A DNA stretch of 64,000 nucleotides from Grammothele lineata (GCA_002150815.3 NDFF03000317.1:434001-498000), one strand, 5' to 3'; shown: positions 23,357 to 36,836, numbered from the stretch's first letter. Program-made: numbers and translations. The notes: generated by a model not told the origin, from the letters alone.

Positions 23357-26300
23357 CAATTTGACGACGAAATACATGAACTCCCGTCTTCCCTGGTATA
23401 CCATACACGACATATGCCATCTCGACGACGACTGCAATACGAGATTATGACATCACTGCTGAAAGACATGTATTAGTACACTACCTCCTGACGCTTCTAC
23501 CTTCGATCTGCAGTTCCAAGCCGTATAATCGGTCTTGACAGAAGGTGCCCAGGTAACCATGGAAATGTTTTTGTCATGAGAGATGGATCGTGCCTGTCGA
23601 CGATCCTACAGACAAGAATTGAGTCGTTGGCAAAGCTGTCACTCCGAACTCCTATGCAGCCCCGGCCCCCTATGGCTTCGGAGCCGTAACTTACCATGTG
23701 TGGTCCACGTGGCGGGAATCGTGGGAGTCACATGACGAGGCGCTATCAAAAAACGCGGTTTGACTTCGATCCTTCGAACTCTACGATCATCCTCGCAGTT
23801 GGACTCTGGCTGCAAGTTCTCCCGCCGTACCATCGCCTCAGCAATGGCCAAAATTTCCAGCTTATTGTGCATATCAGCAGCCACGGTGCCTCAGCATCGA
23901 TCGATTCACTCTTCACGACATAAATCAACAAGACGACATCACGTACTCATGATGTCTCATTGGGCATCCAAGCATTGACCGACGTAGGAAGCAGTGCATC
24001 GTTCACCTCGAACTAGTTTAGTCTCCCAGGTCCCCAGTCCGGAAAGACTGGGCTGCCCGAAATATGCTCCCAAGGCGCACCAAACCCTGAACTCCGACGT
24101 TTGTCGCAGAGGGAAAGGCATGTCCGTTAGCAGCACTAATGAGGAGGTCAGATAGCTGATCATGTACTAGCCGTCCCGGACTTTACTGTTCCTCCGAGCT
24201 CGCCTGTGTGAGTACTCCATGTTCGCAGCTCTGATATCATATACTGGCCTCAGTCGTCAGGCTATTAGCAGCACAGCACGCCGGAGCGGGATAACGTAGC
24301 ATGTGTCCCGGACTCCATTCAAGTAGGTTGCACTTACCGGGACGCGTCCATTCATGCTGAGGTCTTGCTGAAGTCTTCCGGATCCGATGGTTCTGTTCAA
24401 TAGAGACATCTTTACCCAATGATCTCCGCGAAGATAGTCCCGTGATACTATCTGCAGCGCATCGCGCCTCTCGGGTGATTATCTGAGCAATGCATGGAAC
24501 CACCGTCGCCTGTCGAAGAGCATGCGTCCCGAAAGACCTCTGTCAGCGCGTGGGGAAAGTTTGGACTTACCGAATTGCGTCCGCGGCGTGCTCCCGGCGG
24601 AACTGCCTCTCCTGGCTGCGGCGTGGAGAGATTCCGTCCCTTAGTCTAAGTACCTGTAATCATTAAGACAGCTCATGTAGGATCAACGTTAATGCGCTCC
24701 TCCAGATGCCGCAAGAATCGCGTAGCCGAAGAGATAGCAGGTTACCCGCGAAGGTTTGACAACTACCTCATGGTGCGCATACGCTTTCAGGTAAGTATGA
24801 GAGTTCTCCGTATGTGCAACTCATCCGATGCCTGACAGCTAGCGCAAAGTCGAAGCTAATGAAATACAAATTCATTAAGGGCCTCCGAATCCGAAGCCGC
24901 TCCCGACTATGGAAGTCTACGTGCGTGGGTGCATGCATTTTAGACAGTGCATGTGTTGTTTGCATATGATGCTCACACCGGCCGTGTATAGCACATATGC
25001 GGGGCCACCCGGCTAGCGTGGTATGTTTCCAGCCCTACCGGCTCGCAAACGTGTCGAGCTCGAGATACCCGGACAATCGCCGATAATCACCTCGGAGCGG
25101 TCACTCACGCGTAAGTATCGCTATAATGCAAAGACGGCGGTCCGTTTAGAGAGCCGAAGAACCTGGATCAACCGACTCGAAGCAGGCGACCATTCGGGGA
25201 TGCAGGGCTTGGAACTTCGCGAGGCCCAAGAATGGCAAAGTGCCACTTCCAGACGTCGATGACTGCTACCGAATATCGAGTCTCCCCTTGCATGTGGAGG
25301 ACCCGATGCGACCTCGGTACTCAGCTGAGAAGCACCGTCATTCCCAAGCGTCCGATGCTGACTAGTGAACACACTGCCTCGGATAACTTAGGATCGACGT
25401 CCCTTTTAGGATCGTCATGCACCGCCTTTGCCGTCCATTGCATCGCCGGGTCACTTGCAGCACTGGTCATTCGCATCGTGTCAGTAGCGGCAAAGTAGCG
25501 GCCGTCCGACCCCAGGTTGCAAGTGAGTACCCCCATATCACAACCCGCTACCTCTCTGACCCGCTGCCAGTGGCACTAGCGCCGATCTCAGCCGCAAATT
25601 CGAAAGCATTGGAGTTCGGCATGCTGCAGGGCACGAGGCCCAAGTTGGACTCTCGCGACTGCGCATGCGTTAGCCACCACCGTCAAGCTATACGTCGGCA
25701 TCATTTCTGGGCTGACAGAACTCCGCTCAAATGGCGCGGCAAGTAGCGTTGTGCCACCATATGACTGGCACCAAGAACCGAGTTCACGTACGTTATATCT
25801 CGAGATAAGGCATAGGTGGAATGGCGTGTGGGGCACATACCAGAACGAGCTCTTCGATTCTTACTAGAACATATTTCTCCGTGCGCGGGACACCGTCGGC
25901 CCTCCATCTTACAGGCGGGGGCCAGACCGTTGACCGTCCGTTTTCGAGCTTCACCTTTCAGGCACCAGGAGTACTCAGCACTGGCCGCGGGCACCGAACC
26001 CTCACCGCAGATCGATCATGGGCAAGGTTCCACCCCCGGACCCGCGGATACCCCTGAGCATGCTCAGCACTCAGCACTGAGTATCAACTGCTCGGAGGTC
26101 AAGATAGTCGCCGGGGAAGCCCGCAACATAGGCCTCAGCGGGGGAGGCAGAGCGTTGAACCGAGCGGTGCCCTCGTCATGAGGGGTCGGTATAGGGGCTA
26201 CTTGCTATCTGGCTACCGAGGGACAGGATCCGTACCGGTGTGCACAGGGACCGAATGCAGATACGGGTGCGGTTTGCAAACCTTAAGTTTGCACGGACGC

Positions 26301-28213
26301 GGGCGAGACACCACGCTCGTACTCGTCGACGAGTGTGCCACGGGGAAAACCAGATAGGTATTAGAAAGAGAGGAATTTAGAGCATCGAAGCGGCAGGTGC
26401 TGCGACATACACGTATTGACTCACAGAGTTTTGGTCACGCGAGCATCTGGCCTCGATCGTAGTGACTGGGTGCAGCGGCGTCGTTCGGCGGCCGTGAACG
26501 CGGAGGTTGGAGGGCCGGGAATTCGAGCGATCGACTACGAACGCCGCCGCCGCAAAAATCGATTGCACGGTCTGAACGTTGAACGGCGGCCTCGCGAGGA
26601 AGCGCGGGATGCGGCCCCTCGAGAACGTGGACATGATCGCTAGGAACACTTCGTCGGGGGACTCCGGCCTCGGACTCCGGGGGCGGTCCGTCCATTCCTT
26701 CAGAATTCTCTCCCTATTCCTCCTCCCCCTCCACGCTGGCTCTGGCGGAGCGGCGGTGGGTAGTGTCGGCAATACTGTCCGCCTACGCAAATATTGTACC
26801 CGCTATCGGGAGGACACGGAACAGTCGGACATAGGGGCGGGGTAAGGGAGAGGCCTGGGCTCGCTCAGAGGGTGCTATTAGTGATCGTTAGTTGTAGGTC
26901 CAGCCAGCGACCATAGAAAATCATTGATCTTACCGCTAGTACCGAGGTCACAAGGCTTAAGATCCTATGTTACACTAACTTTCGCAGTGCATTCAACTTG
27001 TCTTAAACTGCGAAACCACTGAGCTACCGATGTACTGGTCGACCGTCGCTCGCACCGGCGGCATCGATGTGATCTGCTTTCAATGCAATTTCATCAGCGC
27101 ATTCTCACGACAGACCGAGCTGCCCGGAAATCACTGGAGTCGACAGCAACGCAGAACGTATCCGGACGCGAGCTGAAGAGATTCAGGGGAAGCGGTCAGA
27201 AGAACTCGGCGACGGCTACGGACCGTCCGCGTCAGCTGCAGCCTGAGCAGGAGCACTCGGTGGTAATAATTGCTTAACAGGGTGCTAAACGTGTCACAGC
27301 AGATAACAACCATCGCCGACCGGTCTATAAAGACCCTCAGGATCGCTGTGATTGGACTCTGGGCCGTTCGGGCGCTCAAGCATTCAATATTCAACTCAGC
27401 GCGCCGTCAGGCTTGCAGGCGCTTTCACCAATTTGAAGCACGCACGCCCTGCAGGGACGAAGCCGCAAAACTCAGCGGAGATGGTTCCGCGAGACGTAGA
27501 GACGGGGTGGGTTTGGGGATGACGGCAGCTGTCAGAAACGTCTCATATATCGAGATACGCACCTAGCTATTAAGTAACGCGAGTCGCATGGCACGCCGGC
27601 GGTAGCAGCGACATCATGCATGCATGCTGCGCTGGGCTAGCGCTCTGGGCGACGATCATTTTGGTGCATGGTGCGTTATTTGGTGCGCGGCGTCAGTCAA
27701 GTCGAGACGGTCGATCGAACGCCAATGCTCGGGGTACTCGTACTTGCCGTCATAGGAATCATGGATGAAAGGGACGAGAGTGGTGATGTTCGGTACTGTC
27801 GTGCATCGCGCCGGGACCGAGAGCGACTGAGACAAGGAGAGGGACAATACAAGTTGTGCTACTGAGCTACATAGGGGAGGGAGAGCGGAGCCGCGCCGTA
27901 CAGTCCGTGCAAAGAAGTCTCACGGCGGTCATAGCGCCATAGTACTAGTACATTCACATACAACAGAGCTGGGATACAAACAGAAACAGGGGTGGGTCCA
28001 CGAGGGCGTCTCTGCACAGGCCCGCGCGACGTGACAGGCGTAGCGAGACGGGTGTGCGTTCCAAGAACAAAGAAAGCGAAGATCAAATATGTCAAAATCA
28101 TCGACGTATGACGTCCGCGCCGCGAATCGCGAAACAGTACCCTGCGAGCGCGCGCGACGTAGTCGTTCGATCGCGCGCGCCGTTGCGCGCAATCGCAAAG
28201 CTTGTATCGAGGG
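23357..28213. other. Gene-poor 4.9 kb region
   Basis: No frame here carries a family motif, and no set of frames joins through good splice sites. Frames seem to end at random on both strands. The minus frame 26377-26790 reads as a plausible protein stretch between about 26450 and 26720, but I do not recognise it. A 14-bp perfect palindrome lies at 26054-26067. Decayed transposon sequence or a long non-coding gene are both possible, and nothing visible decides between them. Confidence 0.45.
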
Positions 28214-29217
28214 TCAGAAAATAAGGCCCTCTCTGAACTTTGTGCCGTTGTCGAACTTGCGCATCGAGCGGATACTGACGGGCGAGTCGCCGCCGCTCGA
28301 CGCAGACTGCACCGAGAACTTTCGCCCGTCCTCGTCTTCGTCGGATCCGCGCGTCCTGTGTCCGCTCACGTTCCTAGCTTCAAACCCTTCCATGGGTGGG
28401 GGCGACTGACGCAGGGATGACAAGCCCTCTCCAGTGATCGCGCTGGGGCTGGCAGCGGCGGGCGCGACGTACCCCTCCGATGGCGCGCGAAGTTCGACTT
28501 CCACCGAATCCGTACTCGCCGCGTGAGGGACTTTGCCTTGCGCACGCGCCGCGAATGTCGCTGGATTGCCCGAAGCGCGCTCGCTCACCGAAGGCTCATA
28601 CGGGCCTCCCGAGCTGCCGACTCGGCGATACTGGTCCAGCTGGTGCGGATCGAAGCGTTCGTCGCCCGCGTCCCACTCATCCCCGTCCTCCCCTGCGGCT
28701 CTGATCCAGCCCTCGCCTCCCTTTCGGCCGAACAAGCGCTTCAGGCGGTCGCGCATCCCGGGGGGACCGATCGGGACCTCCGAGACGAATGCACGCTCCC
28801 CGCCCGGTCGTCCGCGAGCGTACGCGCGGCGTGCGCGGCGCTCGTGTGCGGTGGGTTCATGGTTGCGGAGGAGGAGGAAGATGCCGATGCTGGCGGCTAG
28901 GAGGACGCAAACGAGGACGACGATTAGAGCGATGAACCCGCCAAAGGAGCCCGCGATTTCAGGTTTCGTAGAGGGATCTTGCGCAGCGTTGGCGCTCTGA
29001 CAGGATGGGGAGGAGAGAGGGTTGGAGCGTTGGTGGGGAAGCCTTCACCCAAGAGATACAAAGTACTCACAAGAGGAAGTGTGCTTGGCGATGTTGAGGG
29101 ACTCGAAGCCGTTGTACTAGAATACGTGTATATGTCCGTCGATGCCGGTGATATGGTTGTCGTCTCTGCGTCTGCTCGTCTTTCTCCTTGGGGTCGAGGC
29201 GCTGGTAGTAGCCACAT
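28214..29217 (-). CDS. Single-pass membrane protein, unknown function
   Basis: Two exons (29071-29217 and 28214-28996) give 309 aa. The first about 70 residues are Ser/Thr-rich and probably outside the cytosol. One hydrophobic helix of about 23 residues (FIALIVVLVCVLLAASIGIF and following) starts near residue 70. It is followed by an RNHEP and Arg-rich juxtamembrane stretch, then a long polar tail with GRKGGEGWIR and DGDEWDAGDE. This layout (Ser/Thr-rich outside, one helix, basic then acidic tail) recurs in uncharacterised Agaricomycete proteins, some of which resemble stress or wall sensors. I cannot name a family. There is no clear cleavable signal peptide at the chosen ATG, so an upstream exon is possible. 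Confidence 0.6.
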
Positions 29218-30809
29218 GACGTCAGGATCGTCCGGTGTACGAGGAGTTGAGTCGTGTGCCGTCCAGAAGTGAAGAGACCGCTAGAGGCTCGGTCGTCGAA
29301 GTACGCGAAGAGCGAAAGAGAAGCGTGAGAAGGTCGTCGTAGTCGTCGTCGAGGAAGAAGTCAGAGGCGGAAGGGGCGAGGCATGTTGCGGAATGAGCGC
29401 ACCGTGGCTCGCGGCTCGCGGCGGAGTGGGGCCCACGCGCGTCCGGAGCAGCGACAGCCCAGAAAGGTCGGGAATGGGCCTCGCAGCCAGGAATGTAAGG
29501 GAATGTAATGATGGTCTACTTACCTCGGATAAGCCCACGCTAACAGCTCGTTGAACGGCACGGAATGCAAGCGGCCCGAGGCGGCCCCCCGAAGAAGCCC
29601 CGGCGGAGAATGGAGGGTAGGTAAGGGTTACGTTATGCTACGCCGTGTGACGTCGCCGGTCGAGGGGAATTGCCAGGACGGTCGCGGACGGATGCCACGC
29701 TCTGTCGCACTGGCGTTGTCCTTGGACACACCGTCAGCAGTGCTGGCAGCTGTGGCCGGGCCTGGATGTAGGTCCAAGTATGTTTCCCTCCTTTGGCAGT
29801 CTTCTAATCCAGGCAGGTACCTTCTTTCTCACATCACCGCCTCTACCCTGCCATATTCTTAGCCATGCAGTGGTTGTGGGACTCGCCTCCCGGTCTGAAA
29901 GGCGAGTGGCTCGAGTGTGCACAACTCACCGAGCATCCATCCGTCCACGTCGCCACATGTACCTTAACAAGCGCCGGCGCCTCTCACACTTGTCAAACAA
30001 CCTCTAGCGCCCTTGGCAGAAGAAAGGTAAGGAGCGAGTGTAAACGCCTCTTAACGGCGCGACGATAACATGACACGTACACAGTCCTCAAGTCATCTCG
30101 CAGCGCGATGCGTCGCGAAGACGCTGGTCGTTTGGACGCGATACGAGTTTGTTGAAGTCGCGGCCAGTGGCCAGAAGTGTGGACGATGCGCGCGGATTAT
30201 ATGAGACAGAAATTTTCATGGGATATCGGCGGCACCGGACCCCCGCAGGGGGCGGGCCAAGTAGGCTGTTATACAAGTACATGACCAGAGTGACGAAAAA
30301 CATAGAGGAAAAGGAGGAAACGTGGGAGACGACTGAACGTGGTCGACGGAAGCCGACACCACGCCCCGAGGGGACAGAAGAAAGACAGAGCACCAAGACG
30401 TGAATGGAGCCGGGGCGAAGAGAGGCGGAGATATGGATACATGAAGGGGTGGCGCGCGCGCGAGGGGGTACGGGGTGAGGAGGAGGGAGAGGGATGGCGA
30501 GGGATTGAGGGGGAGGCGGCGGCCTAGACTATGCTACAACACGGGTACGTATCCGAAAGGGGGGATAGGAAGGAGTCCGACGCTGCTGTGCAGCGGTGTT
30601 GTTGGTAGCGTGAGTAGGTTATAACGTCATAACGTACAGAGAGGACAAGACCAAGATGAAGGAAGGCGAAGAGGACAGAGATGGGAAAGAGGAGAATGGG
30701 CGCAGACCGCGGAACAAGCGTCGTCGCGACCGTCTATGTGCATAGGATGAAGGAGTCCGTGTGTGAAGGGAGGGAGGGAGGGAGGGAGAGAGAGGAGGGG
30801 CGCTGCGAA
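29218..30809. other. Spacer between membrane protein and HMG-box gene
   Basis: No convincing gene was found. The right end should contain the 3' UTR of the HMG-box gene and includes a (GGGA)5 tract at 30768-30787. Frames on the plus strand around 29551-30527 are short and of no known family. Confidence 0.4.
30768..30787. repeat. (GGGA)5 simple repeat
   Basis: Five GGGA units in a row on the plus strand, able to form a G-quadruplex, followed by more purine-rich sequence to about 30800. The tract lies about 20 nt beyond the stop codon of the HMG-box gene on the opposite strand, so its RNA would carry a UCCC tract. Confidence 0.7.
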
Positions 30810-32846
30810 CTAGTGCTGCTCGACGGGCACGGGGCCCGGCGCGCACTGGTAGAACGCGTTGTAGTCCACGACGTCCTCGAAGGGCGCCACCGGCGCGCCG
30901 GCGGAAGGGCCGCCCGCGATGCCCGCCTGGCGTAAGCCCATGCTGTACGACTCGAGGTCGTTCGCGAGCTCGAACGGGTCCATCGCGGGCATGAGCGTCG
31001 ACGACGGGACCGCGTCTTCCGGGTACATGAGCGTGCCGAGTGGAGCGTGCTGCGGGGGCGCGTGGGCGGGGCGGTAGGCCTGCGCGTGGGCGTACGCCTG
31101 GAGGTGCTGCTGGCCGAAGGGCGGCGCGGGGTGGTACTGGGGAGGGGACTGCGTGGGCGCGGAGTGCTGCGGGAAGATCGAAGCGCGCGGCGTGCGGTCG
31201 TACTGGGCGGCGCTATCCGCGAGCGTGAGGCCGCTCGCGCGGTCGGCGTCGACGTCCATTCCCTGGCTCGCGCTGAGCCATGGCCCTGCTGAGGAGATCG
31301 TCTGGGAGTTGGGGGGCGTACCAAGCGAGGACGTAACGACGGTGAGAGGGGAAGGGAACGCCGCGGACACTGTCGCAGCGCGCTGACGGCGGGCGAGGAT
31401 CTGCGGCGCCTGGTGCGCGGGGGTGAGCTGCGAGAAGTAGGACTGGCTGGGCGTGGTAGGCTGGGGAGCAGAGACGCTGGTGGGGACAGGCATGCCAACG
31501 TGCTCAGGCATCTGCGGAAGGGGAGAACGCGGGATCAGTCAACAGGAAGAGGGGGCGAGTACAGGAAAGGGGCTCACCGTAGCGCCGTACTCGCTCGGGG
31601 AGAGCTGTTCGGGGCTTGCCGCGCCCCAGTACCCTGAAGGCGACGGGAGCGAAGAAGAGCTGGCCGAGTGTACGCTCTGCGCGTCTGCATCGCGATAGCA
31701 TTCCTCGTACGCAAGGTACTCCCAAGGAGACCCAAAGCCGCCCACAGCGTCCGACGCGTACACGTACGTCCGCGCAGGAGGCTCGTCACCACCCGCACCT
31801 GATGTACCATAGGAGAACGCGACGGCGTCTCCCCCGGTGAACCCCCGACGGAAGCCGTGTGAGACGGGGATCGGGATGGGGCAAGCGACTTGCGTGTGAG
31901 GAGCGACGCCGGCGCGAGCCCGGAGGTTAACCGTGGCGTCGAATGCTGCGCAAAGATCGACCTGAGACGACGCCGCGGAAGACACGGACGCGGACGTGTG
32001 GCTTAGGGGCGTGCTGGGGGGCTCGGGCGACGTCGCGGAGTACGAGCTACCAGGGGTCGCGCTGCCGTTGTCGTAAACGTCCACCGGGTGGGTGTACGCG
32101 AAGGTGTCGAGGTCGGGGGAGTCCTCCCTGCCGAGCTGCCGCCGAGTGCGCGCGCGTGCGGTGACCGCGGCGCGGCGGCTGGCCTTGCGTGCGTACTCTG
32201 CGACCTGCTCGCGGCGGGTGGGGAGGGCGGGGTGGCGACGGGCGTCAGCGCGAGCCTTCTTGTTCGGGCGGAAGACGTAGTTGGGGTTGCGGCCCTGGTG
32301 TGCGGCGGCCTCGATCTTGGCCTTCTCGTACCAGTCCTTGCGCTCGGCATCGTCGAGAGACTTCCAGGCAGCGCCGGCGCGGCGCGAGAGCGTCGTCTTC
32401 TCGGCCGAGTTGTCGGCCTCGCCTTTGTGCTTTTCGACGTACTCGCGGCGGAAGAGAATGAACGCGTTCGGCGGGCGTGGGGCCCAGGTGGGATCCTGCA
32501 CGAGCTTCGCCTTGTACCGCCGGATGGAGGTCGCGTTGTGGTAGGGAGATATCGAATGCAAGTCGATGTCGTCTTCTTGGAGGAGGGGCGATGTTGCTTT
32601 TCGTTTAAGCGAGGGGACGGGGTCGTCGATGGTAGTATTTTGAGAGTGGTGCGAGTCGAGGGACTGGCTGCGGAGGAGGGAGCTGCGGGTGGCACGAGAC
32701 ACGGATGGGGAGGAGGAGCCAACGGGATGGTGTACAGAAGAGGAGCGCGGAGGGGAGACGATGTTGGTGTAGAGCGTGTCGTGACGGTCGTCTGCGGGAG
32801 ACCATCCGCAGATGTTGCCGACCTGAGAGGGAGCTGGTGCAAACAT
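30810..32846 (-). CDS. HMG-box transcription factor
   Basis: Two exons (31578-32846 and 30810-31511) encode 656 aa. The HMG box spans about residues 123-193. It begins with RPPNAFILFRREYVEKH, continues with LSRRAGAAWKSLDDAERKDWYEKA and ends at NPNYVFRP. The RPPNAFILFRR start is characteristic of the MATA_HMG/SOX-type box that binds DNA sequence-specifically, as in fungal mating and development regulators. A basic stretch (NKKARADARR) follows. The rest is Ser, Pro, Ala, Gln and Tyr-rich and probably disordered activation sequence. No second domain is seen. Candidates are regulators of mating, fruiting or hypoxia (Ste11/Prf1, Pcc1 or Rox1 type), and the sequence alone does not tell which. The intron is 31512-31577. 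Confidence 0.85.
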
Positions 32847-35800
32847 GGCGCGGGATGGCGGGCGGGGAATGCGATAGGAGGAGCGTCGCGGGAACAGAAC
32901 GATGCGGGTTCGCCATGATCTTTAATATGTGCCCTCGAATGAGATCGGCGGGGGAGGGTTCTGAACGCGCTCGAATCTGAGGATCTGGAGGTTCGACGCT
33001 CCGCTGCACGTTCCGCTCCTTTGTTCGCTCAGCACGTCCGTTTCCGCCTAACGGGCGCCCTGCACGCGCCTGCTTCAAGACTCGCGTCGGCGAGGAGATC
33101 GGCGCATCGGACGCGCAGATCGCGCCCTAACAATAGGGACTGATCAGATCGCCAGATCGCCCCTCGGCTGCCCGTTGGCTGCCGCGTGCCATGAGGCTAC
33201 CAACGTCTACTCCGACTCAGCTTCCAGCTCAGCCAGCCGCCCGTGGGCCGAGTCCGCGTCCCCCGCCCGCCGCCCCCCTTAGCGGGCGGGCAGCGGGTCG
33301 AGGGGCCGTCGATCTGCAAACACGGACCGCTGGCCAGACATAGGTTAGCGGAAGTCGTAGCGCAACGGGATCGAACGCACCTGGGCGAGCCCTCCCGTTC
33401 CCGCGAGTGGCACCTGCAATCAGAATTCGAGTGGCACCTGGGCCGCGACGCGTATCCTCGCGCGTGGGCTCCGCCGCACCCCCTCACGCGCCCCCGACCG
33501 GTCGATCGTACAGTCGGCCATCCTGGAACCCGCGGACCAGCCGGTAGCGATCGACCAGCATCAGTGCAGAACGAACTATTCTGCAGCGCACGGAGAAAAG
33601 CCCCGTCTCCGGTCTCCTAATTGGGCAGCGCTGCTATTGAACATCACAGTCGGTCCTCCGCACCGCCCAGCTCCGCCAGGGCGACGTCCAGTGCATGTCG
33701 GCCATCAGGGAGTATTTCACAGATAGTGGGCTTCCACCCTACGCTTCGATGTTGCCGCGAACACCGTGATAGATGGATGTCCTTGCGTTGTAGGGATCCA
33801 TCCCCGGCTCGCCGTCCAAGCCGTGTCTTGCCCACGTCGTGCATCGTATATTTCTCCGCAGGGAATATTGCTTGACGAGCCAGAGGCCCAGTTGCGGCGG
33901 AGGAGTCGGAGGTCGAATATCGTACCCTAGAGGGCAACTGCGGAGTTTCGCCTACCGGATCGGCATCGTGCTCGCAGGCAGCGCTCGCGGGTCAATCGAT
34001 GAGTGCAGAACATTCTTCCAGCCCACCTCCTCCGCCCAGCTCCGCCCTTCCCCGGAAGCAAGGATGGTGGGCTGTTAGTCACCGGCCACCTGCCGCTGTG
34101 CGTCTGATCCGGGGCGCCGACTGGGACCGTATACCCACCAGGGGTGGTATCTTCCAGCTCCTGCGCCCACACCCGCACACCCAAATTTCCTTCCCGCGCA
34201 CCCTCTGCGCGATATCGGTGCCCGTGCCCGCCCCCGCGCTCGAGATCGGCCGCATGTCTACCTAGAGTAGCGTTCGCCATGCCCTGCTCACGGAACGCAC
34301 TCCCTCGGGGGCACGGGGGCACAATGCACCCCCGACGCCCCCAGCGATGGGGAGGGGATCGCGCGCCCGCCGGGTCGACCAGTACATACACGGGGCCGTG
34401 CGTGCTGGCCTCGAGTTTGCATGCTCGAACGGGCTCGGGCGAGTTGCCACTGTATCAATTCAGTCCGCCGGTCCGCACCCGCGCGCGTTTTCGAAAGCCC
34501 GCCAGGCACGGCGCGTGCCATGCCGCGTGCCGCGTGCGCGGGACCGCGGGCGGCGGCGGAGAAAAGCGTGCTCCTATCCTGTCCCCCTCCCCTCGCCTGT
34601 GCGGGGCAGCGGTAGTGGGGGAGGGAAGTTGCCTGGGGAAGGAGAGTTCGAGGAGGGAGGGCGGCGTGAGCGATCGCAAACGCGAAGGCGTGGCGGGCGG
34701 GCGGGGCCTGCGCGAGCGAGGCCGCCCGGTGGCGGGCATACCCGAACCGGCTTGCATCCGGGCTCGCGGGAGGGGGTCTCGTGGCTCGTGGCAGGCTGCA
34801 GCCCGGGGCTGGCTTAGGCTGCGGCGGTGCTGGGGAATGGACGAATGGGCGGTGGAGCGGAGCGGGCGGGCGCGGGACAGGGGCTCAGGCGCCGTAAGCA
34901 CGGTGACGGCGCGTTCGACTCCGCGCACCAAGTGACCGGATTTGGGGAACGGGGGCGGGAGCGGGGGCGGGCGTGGGTGCGTCGGTGGGCGCACTGCAGC
35001 GTCGAGCCTCCGCGCCCCGCCGCTCTGTGTTCCGAAGCGAGCCCCGAGCGCGACGTGTAGAGCGAACGACGACGTCATACAGAGGCAGGCGGCGAGGGAA
35101 TGCATCGCGAATCGGGCGAGGTGAATCGCGAATCGGGGTACACGGCAGGGTACACGCTCGTCGAGGTCTAGTACCATTGACAGAATGTGTTGGTTTGATT
35201 AATGTTCTCTCCTTCCTCTTCTGCGGTCCTTCATCCTTCGCTATCGAGGAGTGATGGCAGCTGCGGGCGGTGCGCCGAATGAGCAGCACCCGGGGAACGG
35301 AAGGGAAGAGATGGAGACTATGCTAGAGCCAGGTAGAAGGATCGACGAGATACAGCAAATAGCGACCCCAAATCTCGCCTCTGAATTCTGGCGGCAGGGA
35401 GTGGGCAGCGGACCGAGCGAGCGCGGTGGATTCTCGACGGTCGGAGCGTCCAGTAATGCATGGGCCATGTTTGCCGATTCCAGAGTGCACGTTGCGGTTG
35501 ATTTCAAACGAAAATCGACATGAGGGCGCCCACCAGACGCCAGGAGAGACGTTTTATGAGGGTTTGGAATGGTAGCAGGGTCCTTTGCCATAGTGTACCT
35601 CGCGCCAGCCTCCCGTCTGCGGGGCAAGTTCTACTTGAAGCACAATTTGAGCTCGGGGTGGCAAATTCTTGGCGCGCCAGGTATCCTCTGGGCGAGGTCG
35701 CCATCGAGCACGCGTGTATGCTGCCGCGAGAGGTGCGCTGGATCACGGGATGGTTGCCGGAAGGGGTCTGGACCGTCTTGGGGGCCATCTATCGGGAGAA

Positions 35801-36836
35801 ATTGGGGGAAGGGAGGATCGGGGTCGGTCGGTGATCAGGACTTCTTGATCAGGCATGTCGTTCCTACCAGGAAGAGCTTGGTTCTGCATCATACCATTGT
35901 TGGGAGGACAGTCGCCCGCGGGGCGGAGACGGTCAAAGAGAGCGCGCGCAGCACGATTGATATTTGTGCCGCGTCAATGAATCGTGTTACGTGTTAGAAT
36001 GCGGTACGGGGCCTGCGACGTGAGTGTGGTTATAGGCAGTTACGTGTGCGCGGTACCCTGGACTTTGTCGTCACCAGAGCTGTCTTCTCATGATCTCGGC
36101 CCTGAGAGCGAGGTGAAGTTGTGAAAGAGTTCTGATGGTTTCCGTCAGAGAATGTGCTTTGCCCTCGAATTCGTCGCTGGTCGGAGTTGAGTGTGGCGGA
36201 GTTGAAGTAGCTGCTTGACTAGCGGATTGAGGCACTCAAGCTATGAGCAAGATTAATATCCAGCGCGGCCAATCATGCGAGAGACATCACAAGTCTGGCA
36301 CGAAGTTCACTGCGTCACGCATCAACGCGCTGCAGCCGCTCGCGACCAACAGTAGCCAACAGCCGTCTTCCGCGTGCTCCTTTGCTCCGTGGAAAACAAA
36401 CAAAGCTTGTGATTGGTGCATATGCCCTTAAGCAGAAGGCCTCCGCCGACGGGCATACCGACCGCGAATTGGACAGAAAATGGGCGCTCTTCCGGCGCTT
36501 GGTGGCGCAGAAGGATCCTCGGTGTTCCTGAGGTGGAGCCAACCAATGAACGTTTGAACGTCGACGATAGCGGCTAGACTTTCGCAGTCAACCACTCACA
36601 GGACGAGTAGCTAGCAGAGGCTAGAAAACTGTGAGTCCCAGTCCGCAGGCGCGAACGCAAATCCGACCGCGACCGGAGAGTCGAAAGAGATTGCTTCCGC
36701 ATTCCATGTCCGGCAAAAGTGGATGTGGCGCGGCGAGGAGGCGATTGTACACCGAATTCGGCCTTCAATGGAGGGCACGACGCCACACACACGGGTGGAG
36801 GCGCATGGTGCGCATGCTCGGGAAGGAGACTGTCAT
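32847..36836. other. Spacer of 4 kb without firm genes
   Basis: The part next to 32846 should be promoter and 5' UTR of the HMG-box gene. From 34.1 to 35.0 kb the DNA is very GC-rich, and long frames open on both strands at once, a base-composition effect. Frames at 35251-35523 and 35569-35997 (plus) have no family I know. I saw no RNA gene. Confidence 0.4.

Noticed and set aside
27016..27028. GGTAGCTCAGTGG-like D-arm on the minus strand
   Set aside because: The expected closing half of the D stem, an anticodon arm and a TTCGA-type T loop are not found at the right distances, so this is not a tRNA.
32847..33100. Possible extra N-terminal exon of the HMG-box gene
   Set aside because: No ATG with a donor in the right phase, and the ATG at 32846 already gives a complete protein.
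33330..33400. GATCGAACGC resembling a reversed tRNA T loop
   Set aside because: The flanking bases do not pair into a T stem and no acceptor stem is present.
34144..34935. Long plus-strand frame of 263 codons in GC-rich spacer
   Set aside because: Overlapping long frames on both strands and Arg/Gly/Pro-rich content point to base composition, not coding.
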